Source of the DNA: Burkholderia sp. E7m39
Lineage (GTDB): Bacteria > Pseudomonadota > Gammaproteobacteria > Burkholderiales > Burkholderiaceae
Direction of reading: 5' to 3'
Assembly (NCBI GenBank): GCA_001319865.1
Contig: BBSL01000346.1
Span: 1 to 52,522, forward strand
DNA length: 52,522 nucleotides
Below are positions 42,949 to 51,889 of this stretch, piece after piece. The notes under the pieces are model-generated. The model ran no database searches and was not told the origin of the DNA. It saw nothing but the letters and a program-made list of their open reading frames with translations. How positions within the stretch are numbered: position 1 is the stretch's first letter; the number at the start of each line of letters is the position of its first letter. A program made the position numbers and the translations under genes.

Positions 42949-43152
42949 CTATTTGCGCTGCGTGCTGATCGTATCGCCGGGCACGATGGGCGGCTCGAAA
43001 TCCGCATCCGTCGGTGCGCCGTGCGCGGCCGACTCCCCTCTCTTGCCGCTAGCCGGCTTTTCATCCGCGCGCTTGCTCTTCGCGGGCGGCGGCGCTTCGG
43101 GGCCTCCCGGCTCATCCATTGTGTTCGGCTGACCGTCGCTCGTGCGTGCCAT
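42949..43152 (-). CDS. Small disordered hypothetical protein (67 residues)
   Basis: A short, hydrophilic, Pro/Lys/Glu-rich protein (MARTSDGQPNTMDEPGGPEA opening), probably intrinsically disordered. A clear ribosome site GAAGGAG precedes the ATG at 43152, supporting a real gene. Function is unknown. Confidence 0.65.
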   Translation of the reverse strand: MARTSDGQPNTMDEPGGPEAPPPAKSKRADEKPASGKRGESAAHGAPTDADFEPPIVPGDTISTQRK

Positions 43153-43334
43153 GTCGTGCTCCTTCTTCGCGCAACTCATAGCGGCATCGGGCATCGCACG
43201 TTCCCATGCGGCCCGAATGCAATAACTACACGCAGGCGAAGCGCATTGACATGCCGCCCCGCCTGTCTGCTGCTGTCCGTCACGCCGTCGCGACAGCGCG
43301 GCGCGCGCCCGTTGGCGCGCGACGGATCGACGCA

Positions 43335-43667
43335 TTACCGGCCGAAGTAAACGCCCTTCGTGCCGTCGTTCGGGCGGGGCATCGGTTGCGCCACACCCGT
43401 CGACGTCGTGCCGTACTTCACGCCTCCGTAACCGTCACTCTGGCCTTGCTGGCCGGACGCCCGGCTTTCCGCTGCTTGCGCGTTGGCCGGATAGTTCGTG
43501 CGGTCGCCGTCGCCCGGACGATAGCCCTGGTTCTCGACGTTGATCAGATCCTGCCGTACTTCGCCTCGCGTTGCCGGCTCGCCCGGCGGGACGGTCGATT
43601 GCCCCATAGCCGTGGCGGAAATACCCATGACGGCGGCAAGAATGGCAGCTTGCTTAAGCAGTTTCAT
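43335..43667 (-). CDS. DUF4148 small secreted protein (paralogue)
   Basis: A 110-residue exported protein with signal peptide ending ATAMG-Q near residue 22. The DUF4148 core is TRGEVRQDLINVENQGYRPG, matching the paralogue at 5544-5855. It ends in a Gly/Ser/Gln-rich tail and GVYFGR. GGAGG sits before the start at 43667. An inverted repeat CCATGAAG/CTTCATGG lies upstream and partly overlaps the ribosome site. Confidence 0.88.
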   Translation of the reverse strand: MKLLKQAAILAAVMGISATAMGQSTVPPGEPATRGEVRQDLINVENQGYRPGDGDRTNYPANAQAAESRASGQQGQSDGYGGVKYGTTSTGVAQPMPRPNDGTKGVYFGR

Positions 43668-43675
43668 GACTTCCT

Positions 43676-43704
43676 CCATGAAGTAGGTAGTACAACCTTC
43701 ATGG
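43676..43704 (-). promoter_or_regulatory. Hairpin at ribosome site of the second DUF4148 gene
   Basis: The arms CCATGAAG (43676-43683) and CTTCATGG (43697-43704) can pair with a 13-base loop. In the mRNA this hairpin overlaps the GGAGG ribosome site by two bases, so it could modulate translation, or be a protein-binding site. Confidence 0.45.
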
Positions 43705-43756
43705 CGCAAACGCTGTACCAGCCGACGCTTGATGATGCTCATCGAAGACACCGCCG

Positions 43757-44440
43757 CTACTTTCTCGATGCCTTCGCGGAGCGTGTAACCGATGTGCCTT
43801 TTACAACGGCATCGTTGCGAGCACCACAAATGAGCGCGACACCTTCCGCTGCCGTTGCCCGTAGCGATGCGCGCGTGTCCCCTGCGCGCGAACGCAGCGC
43901 AAGGCTGTGCAGGATCGCGGAGGCGACGCGCGCGAGCACGGCGCAATCAGCCTCTGCGCGTAGTTCGCCGTCCGCCTGCGCGCGCCGGATGCGCGTTTCA
44001 AATGCACGATCGAAGGCTTTCAGGCCTTGCGCCAATCTGCTGCGCACGTCTTCATCGACCTTCGATTCGACCACGGCCGTGCCGATCAGAAAACATCCGC
44101 GCGGCTCGCCGCCCGCCGGCAGATAAAGCGCCAGCGCTCCGTCGTAGACGCGCCGCAAGGCCTGCGCCAGCGGAATATCGTCGGCGAGCGCCATCTGCAT
44201 GGCTTGCACGCCCGCTTCGACATAACGGTCGAGCGTGCTCAGATACAACGCGTGCTTGTCGCCGAATGCGGCATACAAGCTCGGGCGATTCATCCCTGTC
44301 GCGTCGCTCAGCGCATCGAGCGATGTGCCCGTATAGCCGCCGAGCCAGAATGCATCTGTCGCATGTCCGAGTGCGTCGTCTGCATCGTATGCGCGCGGCC
44401 GCCCGCGTGCGCGCTTTTCGCTTTTTGTACTGACTCGCAT
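43757..44440 (-). CDS. TetR family regulator
   Basis: A 227-residue repressor. The N-terminal helix-turn-helix (TGTSLDALSDATGMNRPSLY near residues 37-56) is typical of TetR/AcrR proteins whose C-terminal ligand domain carries GEPRGCFLIGTAVVES (about 108-123). It is divergent from the glutathione transferase gene. The promoter of that gene overlaps an inverted repeat in the gap, so it likely represses the gst-glyoxalase unit in response to an electrophile. The start at 44440 is chosen as the family N-terminus. Confidence 0.9.
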   Translation of the reverse strand: MRVSTKSEKRARGRPRAYDADDALGHATDAFWLGGYTGTSLDALSDATGMNRPSLYAAFGDKHALYLSTLDRYVEAGVQAMQMALADDIPLAQALRRVYDGALALYLPAGGEPRGCFLIGTAVVESKVDEDVRSRLAQGLKAFDRAFETRIRRAQADGELRAEADCAVLARVASAILHSLALRSRAGDTRASLRATAAEGVALICGARNDAVVKGTSVTRSAKASRK

Positions 44441-44448
44441 ATAAATAT

Positions 44449-44485
44449 TTGACACCGTCGATTTTTGTTCACTATAGTACAAAAA
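44449..44485 (+). promoter_or_regulatory. gst promoter with TetR operator candidate
   Basis: -35 TTGACA (44449-44454) and -10 TATAGT (44473-44478) are spaced 18 bp, near consensus. An inverted repeat with arms TTTTTGT (44462-44468) and ACAAAAA (44479-44485) overlaps the spacer and -10 box, the classical position for repression. It lies in the divergent gap next to the TetR gene. Confidence 0.7.
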
Positions 44486-44510
44486 CAATCCAATGACGGG
44501 AGACATCAGC

Positions 44511-45131
44511 ATGGACTTGTACTTTTCGCCGCTGGCGTGCTCGCTTGCCACGCGCATTGCGCTGTACGAGGCGGGCGCGCAAGCCAGCTTCATTCAGGTG
44601 GATACGAAGCACAAGACGCTGCGCGACGGCACCGATTTCTATCCCGTCAACGCACTCGGGCAGGTGCCCGTTCTGCGCACCGACGACGGCTGGCTGCTGA
44701 CCGAGAACACGGCCATCCTGCCGTACGTCGCGGATCAGTTTCCCGCTGCGCGGCTGGCGCCCGTGGCGGGGACGCCGGAACGCGCGAAGCTGCAGCAATG
44801 GCTTGGCTTTATCAGCACCGAACTGCACAAGGCCGTGTTCGTGCCGCTGCTGGACCCCACCGCGCCTCACGATTACGCCCGCCAGAAGGTCGCGCGCCGG
44901 CTCGACTATTTGCAGGCGCATCTGGCCGGGCACGACTATCTCGTCGGCGGCTTTACCGTTGCGGATGCATATCTTGCCGTCGTGTTGAACTGGGCGAAGT
45001 ATTGCGACATCGATCTCGCGAAGTGGCCCGCCATCGACGCGTATTATCGACGCATCTTGCAGCGCCCTCAGGTGGCGAGAGCGTTCGCCGAAGAGGTCGC
45101 GCTGTACAAGGAAGAGCAGGCGCGTCAATAA
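44511..45131 (+). CDS. Glutathione S-transferase, beta class
   Basis: A 206-residue GST that conjugates or reduces electrophiles with glutathione. The beta-class residues Cys10 (FSPLACSL) and His106 (TELHKAVF) are present at the same positions as in Proteus mirabilis GST, and the substrate-binding thioredoxin domain has NALGQVPVLRTDDG and TENTAI. GGGAGACA precedes the ATG. It is followed after 19 bp by a glyoxalase-type gene, so the two form a detoxification pair under the divergent TetR. Confidence 0.94.
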   Translation: MDLYFSPLACSLATRIALYEAGAQASFIQVDTKHKTLRDGTDFYPVNALGQVPVLRTDDGWLLTENTAILPYVADQFPAARLAPVAGTPERAKLQQWLGFISTELHKAVFVPLLDPTAPHDYARQKVARRLDYLQAHLAGHDYLVGGFTVADAYLAVVLNWAKYCDIDLAKWPAIDAYYRRILQRPQVARAFAEEVALYKEEQARQ

Positions 45132-45150
45132 CGTCTTGAGAGGCTCGTCG

Positions 45151-45501
45151 ATGAAGGTCAACCGGATCGTGTGCAACGTCGAAGTGCAGCAGACAGCGCA
45201 GGCGCAACGCTTCTATCACGATGTTCTCGGCCTGGAACTGCTGATGGATCACGGGTGGATTCGCACCTACGGCACAGAGCAGGCGATGACCGTGCAGATC
45301 AGCTTCGCGCAGGAAGGCGGGTCCGGCACGAGCGTGCCGGATCTGTCGATCGAAGTCGACGACGTGGACGCGGCGTGCGCGGCGATGAAGGCAGCGGGCT
45401 TCGCGGTCGAATACGGTCCCGTCGACGAGCCTTGGGGCGTGCGGCGCTTTTATGTGCGCGATCCATTCGGCAAGCTCGTCAATATTCTCGCGCACGGCTA
45501 A
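45151..45501 (+). CDS. Glyoxalase/VOC family protein
   Basis: A 116-residue single-domain VOC protein (glyoxalase I/bleomycin resistance/dioxygenase superfamily). The N-terminal beta-alpha-beta unit QAQRFYHDVLGLELLMDHG and the closing FYVRDPFGKLVNIL are the family motif. It probably dimerises and binds a metal, but ligands cannot be assigned with confidence. Cotranscribed with gst; adc follows after a 152 bp gap. A role in detoxifying an aldehyde or an antibiotic-type compound is plausible. Confidence 0.88.
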   Translation: MKVNRIVCNVEVQQTAQAQRFYHDVLGLELLMDHGWIRTYGTEQAMTVQISFAQEGGSGTSVPDLSIEVDDVDAACAAMKAAGFAVEYGPVDEPWGVRRFYVRDPFGKLVNILAHG

Positions 45502-45653
45502 CGCGCAGCACGCGCGTAAGCGCATAAACGCACGGCCTGCGCGCATCGCAGAGCCGCCGCTTTTCGTATTGCCATCGAACGGACACACCACTGCGCGCGC
45601 AATCGCTTTACCATTGACGCGCGCAGTGTGCGCTGCCCACCGGGAGAACATTC

Positions 45654-46409
45654 ATGGACCTGGATTCGATCCGCAAGAACGCGTTTGCGATGCCTGTACA
45701 CAATCCCGCTTTTCCGCGCCCGCCGTTTCGATTCGTGAATCGCGAGTACTTCATTATTTCGTATGAGAGCGACCCGGACGCGATTGCCGCTGCCGTGCCG
45801 GCGCCGCTGAAGCCGGAAAACTCGCTGGTGCATTACGAGTTCATTCGCATGCCGGATTCGTCGGGATTCGGCGACTACACCGAAAGCGGCCAGGTCATTT
45901 CAGTGCGCGATAGCGAAGGACGTCTCTGCAATTACACGCATTCGATGTATCTCGACGACGAAGGCCCTATTGCAGCAGGCCGCGAAATCTGGGGCTTTCC
46001 GAAGAAGCTGGCGCGTCCGCACATCAGCGTCGACGGCAACGACACGCTGCTCGGGACGCTCGACTACGGCACGCAGCGTATCGCGACGGGCACGATGGGC
46101 TACAAGCATTGGGCGCTCGACATGGAAACCGAACGCGCGAAGCTCGCCGATACGCCGAACTATCTGCTGAAGGTGATTCCCCACGTCGACGGCAGCGCGC
46201 GCGTGTGCGAACTGGTGCGCTTTTTTCTGCGCGACGTGACCGTGCTCGGCGCATGGGCGGGCCCCGCCGCGCTGGAGTTGCGGCACCACGCGCTCGCGCC
46301 CGTCGCGGATCTGCCCGTGCGGCGCGTGGTCGGGGCGCGCCAGGTCGTGGCGAACCTCACGCTCGACATCGGCGAGGTTGCGTTCGACTATCTGGCGAAT
46401 GCCGGTTAG
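45654..46409 (+). CDS. adc: Acetoacetate decarboxylase
   Basis: A 251-residue enzyme that decarboxylates acetoacetate to acetone and CO2 via a lysine Schiff base. The active-site pair Lys117-Lys118 is in EIWGFPKKLARP, matching the catalytic site of Clostridium Adc. The opening LDSIRKNAFAMPVHNPAFP is characteristic. GGGAGAACATTC gives the ribosome site. It converges on panE with a 24 bp gap. A related lactonase or aldolase activity is known for some family members, so the enzyme name is by close pattern. Confidence 0.93.
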   Translation: MDLDSIRKNAFAMPVHNPAFPRPPFRFVNREYFIISYESDPDAIAAAVPAPLKPENSLVHYEFIRMPDSSGFGDYTESGQVISVRDSEGRLCNYTHSMYLDDEGPIAAGREIWGFPKKLARPHISVDGNDTLLGTLDYGTQRIATGTMGYKHWALDMETERAKLADTPNYLLKVIPHVDGSARVCELVRFFLRDVTVLGAWAGPAALELRHHALAPVADLPVRRVVGARQVVANLTLDIGEVAFDYLANAG

Positions 46410-46433
46410 CGCGCGGACGGCGCACACCGGAAA

Positions 46434-47330
46434 TCAACGGGACTGCTTGCTCTCGATCAGTTTGACGAGCGTGTGCAGCAAGCGGTTCGACGGCGTGGCG
46501 ACGCCCAGTGCTTCGCCGCGCCGCACGATCAGGCCGTTGAGGTGATCGATCTCGCTGCGCTTGCCGCGCGACAAATCCTGCGCCGTCGATGAGTACTGTC
46601 CCGGCATCGTCTCGGCGATCATGCGCACGGCCCGGTCGATGTCGCCGGGAAGCGTGACGCCGTCGGCCTTCGCAACGGCGCGGCACTCGTCGACGATATC
46701 GCGCATCGCGGCCGTCACGCCCTCGCCCTGCACGAGCCGGCCGTAAGGCAACTGCGTGATCGCCGACAGCGCGTTGTACGCGCAGTTGAGGATCAGCTTC
46801 GCCCACAGCGCGCCGCGCACGTTGTCGGAGATTTCGGTGGGCACGCCCGCCGCGATCAGCGCCTGCGCGACCTCCGCGCTCGCCTTCGACGGCTCGATCA
46901 CCAGTTCGCCGCGCCCGTGATGACGCACGTGCCCGGGCCCCGCCATTTCCGTCGCGACGTAGACCACGGCCGCCGCCACGTCCTGCGGCACGATCTTGCG
47001 GACTTCGTCGGCATTCTCGACGCCGTTCTGCAGCGTCAGCACCAACGCGTCGGGCGCGAGAAACGGCTTGATTTCCAGCGCGGCGCTCGACGTATCCGTC
47101 GACTTCACGCAGAACAGCACCAGCTTCGCGCCTTCGACGGCACTCGCTTGCGTGCTGGCCGCAAGCGGAATGGTTTCGTCGAACGACTGCGCTTCGAGGC
47201 GCAGGCCGCGACGCCCGATCGCGTCGACGTGTTGCGGGCGGCCGATCAAGACCACCTCGTGTCCCGCGCGCGCCAGCATCGCGCCGTAATAGCAGCCCAC
47301 TGCGCCCGCGCCCATCACCGCGACTTTCAT
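46434..47330 (-). CDS. panE: 2-dehydropantoate 2-reductase-like protein
   Basis: A 298-residue NADPH-dependent ketopantoate reductase family protein. The Rossmann motif GAGAVGCYYGAML is near residues 8-20, the catalytic Lys is in GALWAKLILNCAYNALSA near residue 175, and LVLTLQNGVEN matches the family. It makes pantoate for pantothenate synthesis if orthologous to PanE; several Burkholderiales carry extra paralogues with other substrates, so the symbol is tentative. The start is ATG 47330 (an upstream in-frame TTG is less likely). Confidence 0.88.
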   Translation of the reverse strand: MKVAVMGAGAVGCYYGAMLARAGHEVVLIGRPQHVDAIGRRGLRLEAQSFDETIPLAASTQASAVEGAKLVLFCVKSTDTSSAALEIKPFLAPDALVLTLQNGVENADEVRKIVPQDVAAAVVYVATEMAGPGHVRHHGRGELVIEPSKASAEVAQALIAAGVPTEISDNVRGALWAKLILNCAYNALSAITQLPYGRLVQGEGVTAAMRDIVDECRAVAKADGVTLPGDIDRAVRMIAETMPGQYSSTAQDLSRGKRSEIDHLNGLIVRRGEALGVATPSNRLLHTLVKLIESKQSR

Positions 47331-47438
47331 GATCAAGACTCTTTGTTTGGACCGGAAGCGTCCGAAGTTATCACAGCGTTACCACAGCGGTCACCACAGC
47401 GAACGCGCCGCTGGTGCCGCTCTACGCGAGCGCGGGGC

Positions 47439-48332
47439 TCACGCCGCGTGTTTGCGCACGGCTAGCAACGCATCGGCGAAAGCACCGGGCGCTTCTTGCG
47501 GCAGATTGTGCCCCGCGTTGTCGATCACGCGGTATTCGTACGGCCCCGTGAAATGCGGCGCATGATGCGCTGTTCCCCCTATCGGCATCACGCCGTCGGT
47601 GCTGCCGTCGAGCGCGATCGTGGGAACGCGAATGGAAGGCTGGGCGGCGAGCTGGCGCTCCATCGCGTCATAGCGCGGATCGCCCGCCACCAGCGCGTAG
47701 CGGTGCCGATACGAATGAATCACGACGTCGATGAAGTCGGGGTGATCGAACGATGCCGCCGTGCGTTCATAGGTGGCGTCGTCGAATTGCCAAGTGGGCG
47801 ACCACATCGTCCAGAGCAGCCGGCACAGCGCGCGGCGGTTTTCCGTGAGCCCGGCGCGGCCGCGTTCGCCGTGAAAATAGTACTGATACCAGTGGCGTGC
47901 CTCGTTTTCCGGCGACGCGGGCTTCACGGAGGCCGCGATGTCCTGGATGTTGTAGCTGTTGACCGTGACGAGCCCCTGCGCGCGCTGCGGATAGAGCGCC
48001 GCGACGATGCATGCGGCGCGCCCGCCCCAGTCGTAGCCGCCGAGCAGCGCACGTTCGATCTTCAACGCGTCGAGCAGCGCAAGCAGATCGGCGGCAAGAG
48101 CAGCTTGCTGGCCGGAGCGCGGCGTGTCGGCGGAAAGAAAGCGCGTCGGACCGTAGCCGCGCAGATACGGCACGATTACGCGCGCGCCCTGCGCGGCAAG
48201 CAGCGGTGCGACTTCGTCGAAGGCATGGATGTCGTAAGGAAAGCCGTGCAGCAGCACGACAGGCCATCCTTCCGTATCCCCCGCTTTTTCATAAGCGATG
48301 TCCAGCAACTCGGTGCGCACATGTTTCAGCAT
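47439..48332 (-). CDS. Alpha/beta hydrolase with Asp nucleophile
   Basis: A 297-residue hydrolase. The nucleophile elbow GGYDWGG (Asp101) shows it belongs with epoxide hydrolases and dehalogenases, not serine esterases. The oxyanion loop HGFPYD is near residue 29, and the catalytic His is near 275 (DNAGHNLPQ). Cytoplasmic, no signal peptide. GGGAG precedes the ATG. Its substrate is probably an epoxide or a haloacid/haloalkane; a specific one cannot be stated. Confidence 0.9.
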   Translation of the reverse strand: MLKHVRTELLDIAYEKAGDTEGWPVVLLHGFPYDIHAFDEVAPLLAAQGARVIVPYLRGYGPTRFLSADTPRSGQQAALAADLLALLDALKIERALLGGYDWGGRAACIVAALYPQRAQGLVTVNSYNIQDIAASVKPASPENEARHWYQYYFHGERGRAGLTENRRALCRLLWTMWSPTWQFDDATYERTAASFDHPDFIDVVIHSYRHRYALVAGDPRYDAMERQLAAQPSIRVPTIALDGSTDGVMPIGGTAHHAPHFTGPYEYRVIDNAGHNLPQEAPGAFADALLAVRKHAA

Positions 48333-48566
48333 GATCGACGGCTCCCTGGCGGCGAACGCTCATGGTAGCGCCGTCGCGCAATCGATGCCGGGCGCTCGCC
48401 CGGATGCATTCAATTAAATAATCTTTGCCACCGCCAGTCGCTTTGCTACAAACGGATGTCGCATTGATATGATGCCTGCCGTATGGCGGTCCGCTACATT
48501 CGACATGGACGTTGCCCGCAACACGTCGCCATCCCGTTGCCGCAAGACGAACCACACAGAGCACGC
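48333..48566. other. Gap upstream of the MFS gene
   Basis: A 234 bp region between the divergent hydrolase and MFS genes. It includes AT-rich sequence near 48410-48480 (ATTCAATTAAATAATCTTTGC) that could hold promoters; no gene is visible. Confidence 0.45.
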
Positions 48567-48732
48567 ATGAACAAGGCACACGAGTCCGGCGACTCCGCCG
48601 TGCGGCGCATTCCCACTCTCCGACGCGCAGCCGCGTGCCGAATTCGTCGAGAGCGCTGCCGCTCTCGGCGCGCCCATTGCACGCGAGCCCGCGCCCGCAC
48701 CTGGTTCCGCGCCCTCGCCTGCTTTCAACGGC

Positions 48733-49932
48733 ATGCGCGCCACCGCGATCCTGCTCTTCGGCTACGCGATTCTCATCACGGGCAACGGCCTGCTCGGCAC
48801 GCTGATCTCGTTGCGGCTCATCCAGCAGCAGGCGCCTTCGATCGTCGTCGGCGTCGTGCAGTCCGCGTACTACGTCGGCTTCATGCTGGGCGCCGTCTAC
48901 GGCGGCGAGCTGATCGGACGCGTCGGACATCATCGTGCGTTCGTCTCGTTTGCGGCGGCGTCCGCGTGCTGCGCACTCGGCTACGCGATATGGAATACGG
49001 CGCCCGTCTGGGTGCTGTTGCGCTTCGTCACGGGTTTTTGTCTGGTCGGCATCTTCACGGTGGTCGAAAGCTGGCTGCATCAGGTCGCGAACAACGCGCA
49101 ACGCGGCCGCGTGTTTTCGGCGTATCTGATCACGAACTATCTCGGTGTCGGCACGGGTCAGTTCCTGATCGGTCTCGCGGACCCGGCGGGCTTCGAACTT
49201 TTCAGCGCCGTCAGCGCCCTGTTCACCGCGTCGCTGATTCCCGTCGCGCTCGCGGGCACGGCGCCCGGCCCCGCCGTCGCGCACGATTCGCCCGCCAGCA
49301 CGGCCGGGGCCGCGTATCGATCGCGTCTCGCGCGCGGCTTGTCGGGCCTGCAGTCCATCCGCCGATGGGCGCCGCTCGGCATCTCCGCGTGTCTCGCAGC
49401 GGGCCTGATGTACAGCGCGTTCTACGCGATGCAGCCCGTGTTCATGCGGCGCGTTGGCTATTCCGTACCGGACGTCGCGCATTTCATGGGCTTTGCGCTG
49501 CTCGCCGCGCTCGTGCCGCAATGGCCCGTCGCCCGCCTCGCCGACCGCTTCGACCGGCGCAAGGTGCTGCTCTGCATCGCGGCCGTCGCGGGTGCGCTAA
49601 GCGTATTGCTGTTTCTGGTGCGCGACGGCGCGCTGATCGAAGCGCTCGGCTATCTGTACGTCGCCGTCGCGTTTTCGATGTACGGCGTCGTCACATCCTA
49701 TGTGAACGACTGCATTCCCGCCGACGAGCGGATCGCCGTCAGCGCGGGCCTGCTGCTGCTCTTCTCGCTGGGCGCGAGCGGCGGCCCGACGATCGCGTCA
49801 GCCATGATGTCGCTCGCCGGGCCTGCCGGCCTCTATCTGTTCACGAGCGTCGTGCTGGGCACGCTCGCCGTGCTGACGCTGCGCAGCCTGCGCGCGTCGG
49901 CGGCGACGCAACGGGTTGCCGACGCTCGCTAG
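48733..49932 (+). CDS. MFS transporter, probable N-terminal frameshift
   Basis: A 399-residue, 12-helix major facilitator of the YcaD-like group. The first loop carries GGELIGRVGHHRAF (like the family's GxLxDRxGRR), and the second half RLADRFDRRKVL. ATG 48733 is the first start in this frame, but family-like, high-GC3 coding sequence extends further upstream in the same frame (DAQPRAEFVESAAALGAPIA) back to about 48604, while the natural-looking start at 48567 (MNKAHESGDSAV) is in another frame. A one-base shift near 48600-48610 would join them. Substrate unknown. The gap 49933-50189 after it holds no recognised feature. Confidence 0.85.
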   Translation: MRATAILLFGYAILITGNGLLGTLISLRLIQQQAPSIVVGVVQSAYYVGFMLGAVYGGELIGRVGHHRAFVSFAAASACCALGYAIWNTAPVWVLLRFVTGFCLVGIFTVVESWLHQVANNAQRGRVFSAYLITNYLGVGTGQFLIGLADPAGFELFSAVSALFTASLIPVALAGTAPGPAVAHDSPASTAGAAYRSRLARGLSGLQSIRRWAPLGISACLAAGLMYSAFYAMQPVFMRRVGYSVPDVAHFMGFALLAALVPQWPVARLADRFDRRKVLLCIAAVAGALSVLLFLVRDGALIEALGYLYVAVAFSMYGVVTSYVNDCIPADERIAVSAGLLLLFSLGASGGPTIASAMMSLAGPAGLYLFTSVVLGTLAVLTLRSLRASAATQRVADAR

Positions 49933-50189
49933 TGCGCGCCGGGACACGGTGCAAGATGGCCGACGCCCGAACCGGCAATTACGTGCAAACGATTCGCTTG
50001 CGAGGTCTTTCGAAGCGGGTTGCTAAAGCGCAATGTGTTGGAAAACGTTCGTGCGCGACAGAAGCCTTGTGACAAGCGCGGCTTGCGCAATGTTTCGTGG
50101 GTCGAAAGGCGGCAAGACGAGAGACGCCAAGACTTGCACGCGAGCGCGTGAGCGATGCTGCGGCGACTTCGACAAAAGCGCCGTTCCGC

Positions 50190-50447
50190 TCAGCCTTCGC
50201 AGCGGAAAAATTCGATGCTCTGGCCCGACGCGACCGCGCGGCGCAGCCATTCGGGCAAATCGCCACGTCCGTCCCACACATGGCCCATGGCGTCCTGATA
50301 GCGGATTGCGCGCGCGTTTTTCTCATCTTCGGCGAGCGAGTGTCGAAGCGCGTCGACAGTGATGCCGAACTCGTCCATCCGGCGCTGTATCCATGCGATC
50401 AAACGTTCTCTCGCCTGCTCATCCAGTTTTGCGATTGTGGTAGACAT
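50190..50447 (-). CDS. Mini H-NS family DNA-binding protein (paralogue)
   Basis: An 85-residue protein close to the one at 21487-21741: N-terminal LDEQARERLIAWIQRRMDEF, then the H-NS-type C-terminal YQDAMGHVWDGRGDLPEWL and QSIEFFRCEG. The DNA-binding loop has one Arg (GRG) where the paralogue has Thr (GTG). It lacks the long coiled-coil dimerisation region of ordinary H-NS/BpH3. The start at 50447 is chosen by alignment to the paralogue. Confidence 0.75.
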   Translation of the reverse strand: MSTTIAKLDEQARERLIAWIQRRMDEFGITVDALRHSLAEDEKNARAIRYQDAMGHVWDGRGDLPEWLRRAVASGQSIEFFRCEG

Positions 50448-50515
50448 TGCTCGTGCGATTCGAAGTGTGATGAGATCAGCAATCCATTCGTACGGGCGAG
50501 GCCATGACGGACGGG

Positions 50516-50746
50516 TCAATTGCGCCGCCGCGCATCGATGCGAACAGCCGAGTCGAACAGCGCCTCGGCACGCGCCAGTTCATCGAGTGCGCGGTCCAGT
50601 TGCGCGACGGCGGCCGCGTGCCCGGCGCGCGGCATGCCGTCATCCAGCTCGCCGCGCACCGCACGAAACGCCTGATCCACGTTGCGCGTCGCTTCGACAA
50701 AACGCTGTGCGGCCTGAGCCTGCCTCGAGTGCGTCATGGTCGACAT
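50516..50746 (-). CDS. Small hypothetical protein (76 residues)
   Basis: A short, strongly helical, charged protein (AQRFVEATRNVDQAFRAVRG and AAVAQLDRALDELARAEALF), possibly a small helical hairpin. GGAGG sits before the ATG at 50746. There is no signal peptide, membrane segment or family I recognise. Confidence 0.6.
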   Translation of the reverse strand: MSTMTHSRQAQAAQRFVEATRNVDQAFRAVRGELDDGMPRAGHAAAVAQLDRALDELARAEALFDSAVRIDARRRN

Positions 50747-50954
50747 GGCATTCCTCCATCGGATTTCTGGTTCGGACATTCCGCGCATGGAAACGCCGCT
50801 TGCGCCGACGGCTCCGGGCGCAGCCGGAGCCTTGCGAAATATCCGCTACGACACATGGCCGATTTTCTCCCTGCTGACGGGAGAACACCAGGTCTGGATT
50901 GCAATAACAGGCACATTTTAACGCGCGCGCGCAAAATGTTCAGTTTTCCCAGGT

Positions 50955-51770
50955 TTATGCGCCGGAAATGCGCCCCGCATCGACGGCAAAGCCGGTGTGC
51001 GCCGCGCTGAATGCCGCCATCGCTTCGACGGGCGGCGTGTCGAACAGGTCGCGCGTGAAGCCGCGCACGCGCTCTTGCGAAGGCCGCGTTCGCAAGCGGC
51101 CGACAAGTTCGATGAACGCGGCGAAGTCGCCGTCGCGCGTGGCCTTGTTGACCTCGGCGAAGTCGCGCGCCTTGAGCACGCTCGGCTGCGTGAGCCGCAC
51201 GCAGTAGGGCGCTTCGAGTTCGACCGCGAGCGCGACGGGATAACGCTTGCCGCCCGTCTCGCCCGCGCGCGCGAGGCAATCGACCACGGTCGCGCTCTGC
51301 CCGGAGCCGGGCGGCTTGCCCGAACTGACGCTGCGCAAATGCTCGGGATAGATGGAAAGCCGCGTGCCCATGCTCAGCTCAGCCGGCGACGAACACACCA
51401 ACGCGTAATGCTGCTCGCGGCGGCGCCCCGACGGCAGCACGGCGCGACTGACGATGAACGCATGCGGCGGAAGCTGCCGGACCTGGCCGACGCTGTCGAC
51501 CCACGCGTTCCACAGCAGCATGTCTTCGCGTTTGCGCACGCTTGCCTTCGGCTTGCTGGACGCGGGCGAAAAAAGCGCGAGTAGCGAGCCTGTGCGGTGC
51601 GCCGCGACTTGCGCGGCATTGCCGGGCGATTGACCGACTCCCCACAGGAAGCGCCCGCCGCCCAGGCGCCGCTCCCATTCCTTCTGAAGAACGAGGCTGG
51701 GTAGTTCTTCGCCGGACTCGATGCCTGTCCTGGTCCAGCAAAACGTGGGCGGTAGGTGCTTCAGTGTCAT
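50955..51770 (-). CDS. Unrecognised 271-residue protein
   Basis: A soluble protein with no signal or membrane segment. It begins MTLKHLPPTFCWTRTGIESG and has GGGRFLWGVGQSPG near residues 38-51, then a basic linker (SSKPKASVRKRED), HYALVCSS, and a hydrophobic VALAVELEAPYCVRL near 174-188. I do not recognise the family. GAGGAAG precedes the ATG at 51770. The gene is divergent from a small HTH protein with a shared promoter region, so the pair may form a regulated module. A hairpin ACATTTT/AAAATGT with a GC core lies just past its 3' end (50913-50939). Confidence 0.8.
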   Translation of the reverse strand: MTLKHLPPTFCWTRTGIESGEELPSLVLQKEWERRLGGGRFLWGVGQSPGNAAQVAAHRTGSLLALFSPASSKPKASVRKREDMLLWNAWVDSVGQVRQLPPHAFIVSRAVLPSGRRREQHYALVCSSPAELSMGTRLSIYPEHLRSVSSGKPPGSGQSATVVDCLARAGETGGKRYPVALAVELEAPYCVRLTQPSVLKARDFAEVNKATRDGDFAAFIELVGRLRTRPSQERVRGFTRDLFDTPPVEAMAAFSAAHTGFAVDAGRISGA

Positions 51771-51889
51771 CAACTTCCTCAGGATGCCTGGTCGGCTTCG
51801 GATTCCGGCTTGCCGTCTGGATCGCCATTCAGTTGCCGTTCCAGCCGTCATTGCGTGAATTCGATCTGCCAATTCAATAAGCGTTAATG

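Noticed and set aside
48483..50072. 529-codon frame overlapping the MFS gene on the same strand
   Set aside because: Only its first few codons after 48567 look natural; the rest is Arg/Cys-rich and out of phase with the clear 12-helix MFS sequence.
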